From the NCBI GenBank assembly GCA_023263825.1, contig JALQUJ010000126.1, positions 1-8,634 of the forward strand: a DNA stretch of 8,634 bases, given 5' to 3'. Numbering within the stretch: the stretch's first letter is position 1; the number at the start of each line of letters is the position of its first letter. The position numbers were made by a program, and so were the translations under genes. The notes below the pieces were generated by a model. That model searched no databases and had not been told where the DNA came from. It worked only from the letters and a program-made list of their open reading frames with translations. Of the stretch, positions 6,231 to 8,634 are shown in pieces. The DNA is from Porticoccus sp. Its GTDB lineage: Bacteria; Pseudomonadota; Gammaproteobacteria; Pseudomonadales; Porticoccaceae.

Positions 6231-8634
6231 CTAAAAATTTCTAGAGTCACCCTCACCGACCGGTATTTCTGAAGAACCTACGCCAGAGCGCCAACGCTGA
6301 CAAGTCTCCTTCACTCTTTCACCAGACACATAAATAGCAGGCACAAGAATTAAGGTCACAAAAGTGGCTAGCAAAACACCAAAGGCCAATGAAATAACCA
6401 TGGGGATCAAAAATTGGGCCTGGGCACTTTTTTCAAACAATATGGGCATCAACCCAAAGAATGTTGTAAGGGACGTTAACACGATAGGTCTAAAACGATC
6501 TCGGGCACCCTGCATAACAGCCTCATAAGGGCGCCACCCCTCTTTTACCAGTTGGTTAATGCGATCAATCAACACCAGGTTATCATTGACTACTACACCT
6601 GCTGCTGCCAACACCCCCATCATCGAAGGCATGCTAATTTCTTTACCAAACAGAATATGCCCAACAATCGCACCCGCAATACCAAAGGGCACTGCACTCA
6701 GAACAATGACAGGCTGCCAATAAGAACGAAACTCTATGGCTAACAATGCATAAATGGCGAGCAGCGCCAGCGCCATCATTTGCAAAAACCCAGTCTCAAA
6801 TTCTGTCTGATCCTTCTGGGCACCATCAATTTGCAGGGTAATACCCGGGTACTTTTTCTCCAATTCAGGCCAGAACTGTTTTTTCAATGCAAAGACAATG
6901 TCATTAGCCGACGCAGAACCTCTCGCCAACTCAGCCTTGATCTCTACCATCCGCATTCGATCTCGGCGTTTAATCTCGGTATAACCCGGTACAAATTCCA
7001 CATCGGCAACAGCATTAAATGGAAGCTCCCTACCATCTGCAGTACGAATTCGCATCTCGTCAAGCGATGACATCGTCGCACGCTCGGCAGCAGAGTATCG
7101 AACCATAACTTTGACATCTTCACGCTCTCTGGGAATACGCTGGGCCTCAGCGCCATAAAAAGCATTGCGTAATTGGCTGGCAATATCGCTTAATCCTACA
7201 TCAAGGGTGTCCGCATGATCTGTCAGACTGATTTCTATTTCTTTGCGAGCCGAACGCATGGAATCAGACACGTTATAAACACCTGTGTAGCTTAGTAACG
7301 CAGATTCAATTTCCTCCGTTGCACCACGCAACACATCAATATCACGCCCTTTCAGAACCAGATTGATATCCTTAGGCTTGCCCATCAACGTATACTGAAC
7401 ATCGAACTCCTCGACATTTTCTACCGGACCAATATGCTTTCGCCACAGTTCGGCAACGTCTCTCGATGACACTGAACGACTTTCATTGCTGGACAACTCC
7501 AACACAATAAAAACATTATTCTCTTTGCTCTCGGTATAATGATTTTTTAATACAGACTGACCACTGGCACTAATAAGCAGTGGCTCTTTTTTCAAATCAT
7601 TCACTGATTGTTCTAACTGCGCCATGATCTCCAACGATCTACCAAAGCCACTTCCCTCCTGTAACTCAACGGAAGCACGTAAATATTCACCTTCTACCAC
7701 TGGAAAGAAGGACACCCTCAGCCAACCCGTAAAGAAAACTCCCAGAACAACAATGAGTATGGCAATGAATGTGGCGATGGTGATATAGCTATGACGCAAG
7801 GCACGCTCTAACAAAGGCCTAAACTGATTTTCAGCAAACTTTTTTAAAGCCGACGAAGTATGCTGACGACCATGATGCACCCACTTAGCAATTAACCATT
7901 TCGGCTCTTTTTCGGGCTTCATGTGTCGCAAATGCGCCGGCAGGATCAAAAAAGATTCCAACAGTGAAAAGGCCAGAGCAATAATCGCTACCTTAGGCAT
8001 TACTGCCATTAACTTGGTCGAATCCCCCGGTAATAGCATCATGGGGACAAAAACAATCATAGTCGTTAATACGGCAAACGTAACCGGCTTGGAAACCGAT
8101 TTTGCACCCATAACCGCACTTTCGTTACCACTCAAACCCCGCTCGTAGTGGGCATAGACACTTTCACCCACCACAATGGCATCATCCACCACAATGCCGA
8201 GTATCAACAGGAAGGCAAACATCGAAACAACGTTCACACTAATTCCTAAATAGGGCATTAACCAAAGTGCACCCAAATAGGAAATGCCAATACCCATTGC
8301 GACCCAAAAAGCCAAAGCTGGCCGCAGAAAGAAGACCAATAGCCCAAAAACCAATAACAAACCGCCCAAGGCATTTTTAAGTAACAAATCAATACGGCTA
8401 TTTAGGTAAATAGACAAATCGCGCCAAACCACCAACTCCACACCTTGTTGCAGGGTGGGAAGTCGTTGATCAATATATTCTCTGACGGCTTTTGATGTCG
8501 TAATAACATCCGGGTTTCTAGTATTAAACAAGTTGATAAATACTGCCGGCTTGCCATTAAATTTGGACACTAAATCCTGCTCGGCAAAACCATCGTTGAT
8601 ATGTGCAATGTCGCCAAGATGGACTTGTGTTCCG
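6231..8634 (-). CDS. RND efflux permease (AcrB/MexB-like), N-terminus cut by the window edge
   Basis: The frame is open to the right edge: codons upstream of the internal GTG at 8570 read GTQVHLGDIAHINDGFAEQDL, which is typical RND sequence, so the gene starts outside the window. About 800 of an expected 1020-1050 residues are present. Counting from the GTG, helices 2-4 lie at about 64-137 and include the proton-relay pair Asp129-Asp130 in LGIVVDDAIVVGES. Helices 5-6 are at about 165-215, helix 7 at about 262-284, the second periplasmic porter/docking part at about 285-590, and helices 8-12 at about 592-749. RFRPIVLTSL at 692-701 carries the conserved Arg. The helix-10 motif reads GVVVNDNLVLID, with Asn where AcrB has Lys940. 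Such pumps export drugs, detergents or solvents from the inner membrane and periplasm with a membrane fusion protein and an outer-membrane channel; the partners would lie beyond the right edge. The substrate cannot be deduced. Confidence 0.92.
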   Translation of the reverse strand, partial: GTQVHLGDIAHINDGFAEQDLVSKFNGKPAVFINLFNTRNPDVITTSKAVREYIDQRLPTLQQGVELVVWRDLSIYLNSRIDLLLKNALGGLLLVFGLLVFFLRPALAFWVAMGIGISYLGALWLMPYLGISVNVVSMFAFLLILGIVVDDAIVVGESVYAHYERGLSGNESAVMGAKSVSKPVTFAVLTTMIVFVPMMLLPGDSTKLMAVMPKVAIIALAFSLLESFLILPAHLRHMKPEKEPKWLIAKWVHHGRQHTSSALKKFAENQFRPLLERALRHSYITIATFIAILIVVLGVFFTGWLRVSFFPVVEGEYLRASVELQEGSGFGRSLEIMAQLEQSVNDLKKEPLLISASGQSVLKNHYTESKENNVFIVLELSSNESRSVSSRDVAELWRKHIGPVENVEEFDVQYTLMGKPKDINLVLKGRDIDVLRGATEEIESALLSYTGVYNVSDSMRSARKEIEISLTDHADTLDVGLSDIASQLRNAFYGAEAQRIPREREDVKVMVRYSAAERATMSSLDEMRIRTADGRELPFNAVADVEFVPGYTEIKRRDRMRMVEIKAELARGSASANDIVFALKKQFWPELEKKYPGITLQIDGAQKDQTEFETGFLQMMALALLAIYALLAIEFRSYWQPVIVLSAVPFGIAGAIVGHILFGKEISMPSMMGVLAAAGVVVNDNLVLIDRINQLVKEGWRPYEAVMQGARDRFRPIVLTSLTTFFGLMPILFEKSAQAQFLIPMVISLAFGVLLATFVTLILVPAIYVSGERVKETCQRWRSGVGSSEIPVGEGDSRNF

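Noticed and set aside
8568..8570. GTG at 8570 as the start of the RND gene
   Set aside because: The frame stays open to the window edge and the 21 upstream codons encode conserved RND sequence, so the GTG is internal.

Overview
The window reads as chromosomal DNA of a gammaproteobacterium-like, mid-GC Gram-negative bacterium. This is inferred from an RND drug-efflux pump, a DUF2721 membrane protein, sigma-54 control and overall base composition; no marker gene fixes the taxon.

Left part (1-3223, minus strand): the 5' end of an acetone carboxylase operon. acxA (beta subunit, ATP-binding, hydantoinase A/oxoprolinase-like) is complete, and acxB (alpha subunit, hydantoinase B-like, Mn-binding) runs off the left edge after 337 codons. 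acxC (gamma subunit) would be expected beyond base 1. The enzyme converts acetone plus bicarbonate to acetoacetate at the cost of ATP, so the organism can probably grow on acetone or on a precursor such as 2-propanol or propane.

Middle (3224-3640): a 417-bp divergent control region. It holds a near-perfect sigma-54 promoter (-24/-12) facing acxA, a 20-bp dyad covering that promoter, three copies of a 10-bp sequence GCATTAATCG at about -75, -131 and -193 from the predicted acxA start that look like activator sites, and a likely sigma-70 promoter facing acxR.

acxR (3641-5629, plus strand): a complete AcoR-type sigma-54 activator with a GAF-like sensor, an AAA+ domain and a Fis-type helix-turn-helix. 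With the control region it forms a self-contained circuit: AcxR senses the substrate or a related signal, binds the repeats and opens the sigma-54 promoter. A strong intrinsic terminator follows at 5661-5690.

Right part (5713-8634, minus strand): a three-helix DUF2721 protein and, upstream of it, the C-terminal roughly 800 residues of an AcrB/MexB-like RND permease whose N-terminus lies beyond the right edge. These are convergent with acxR and are not obviously connected with acetone use.

No RNA genes, insertion sequences, CRISPR arrays or phage genes were seen. The most interesting material is the acx control region: the repeat array, the promoter-covering dyad, the TTG start of acxA and the acxA-acxB hairpin.
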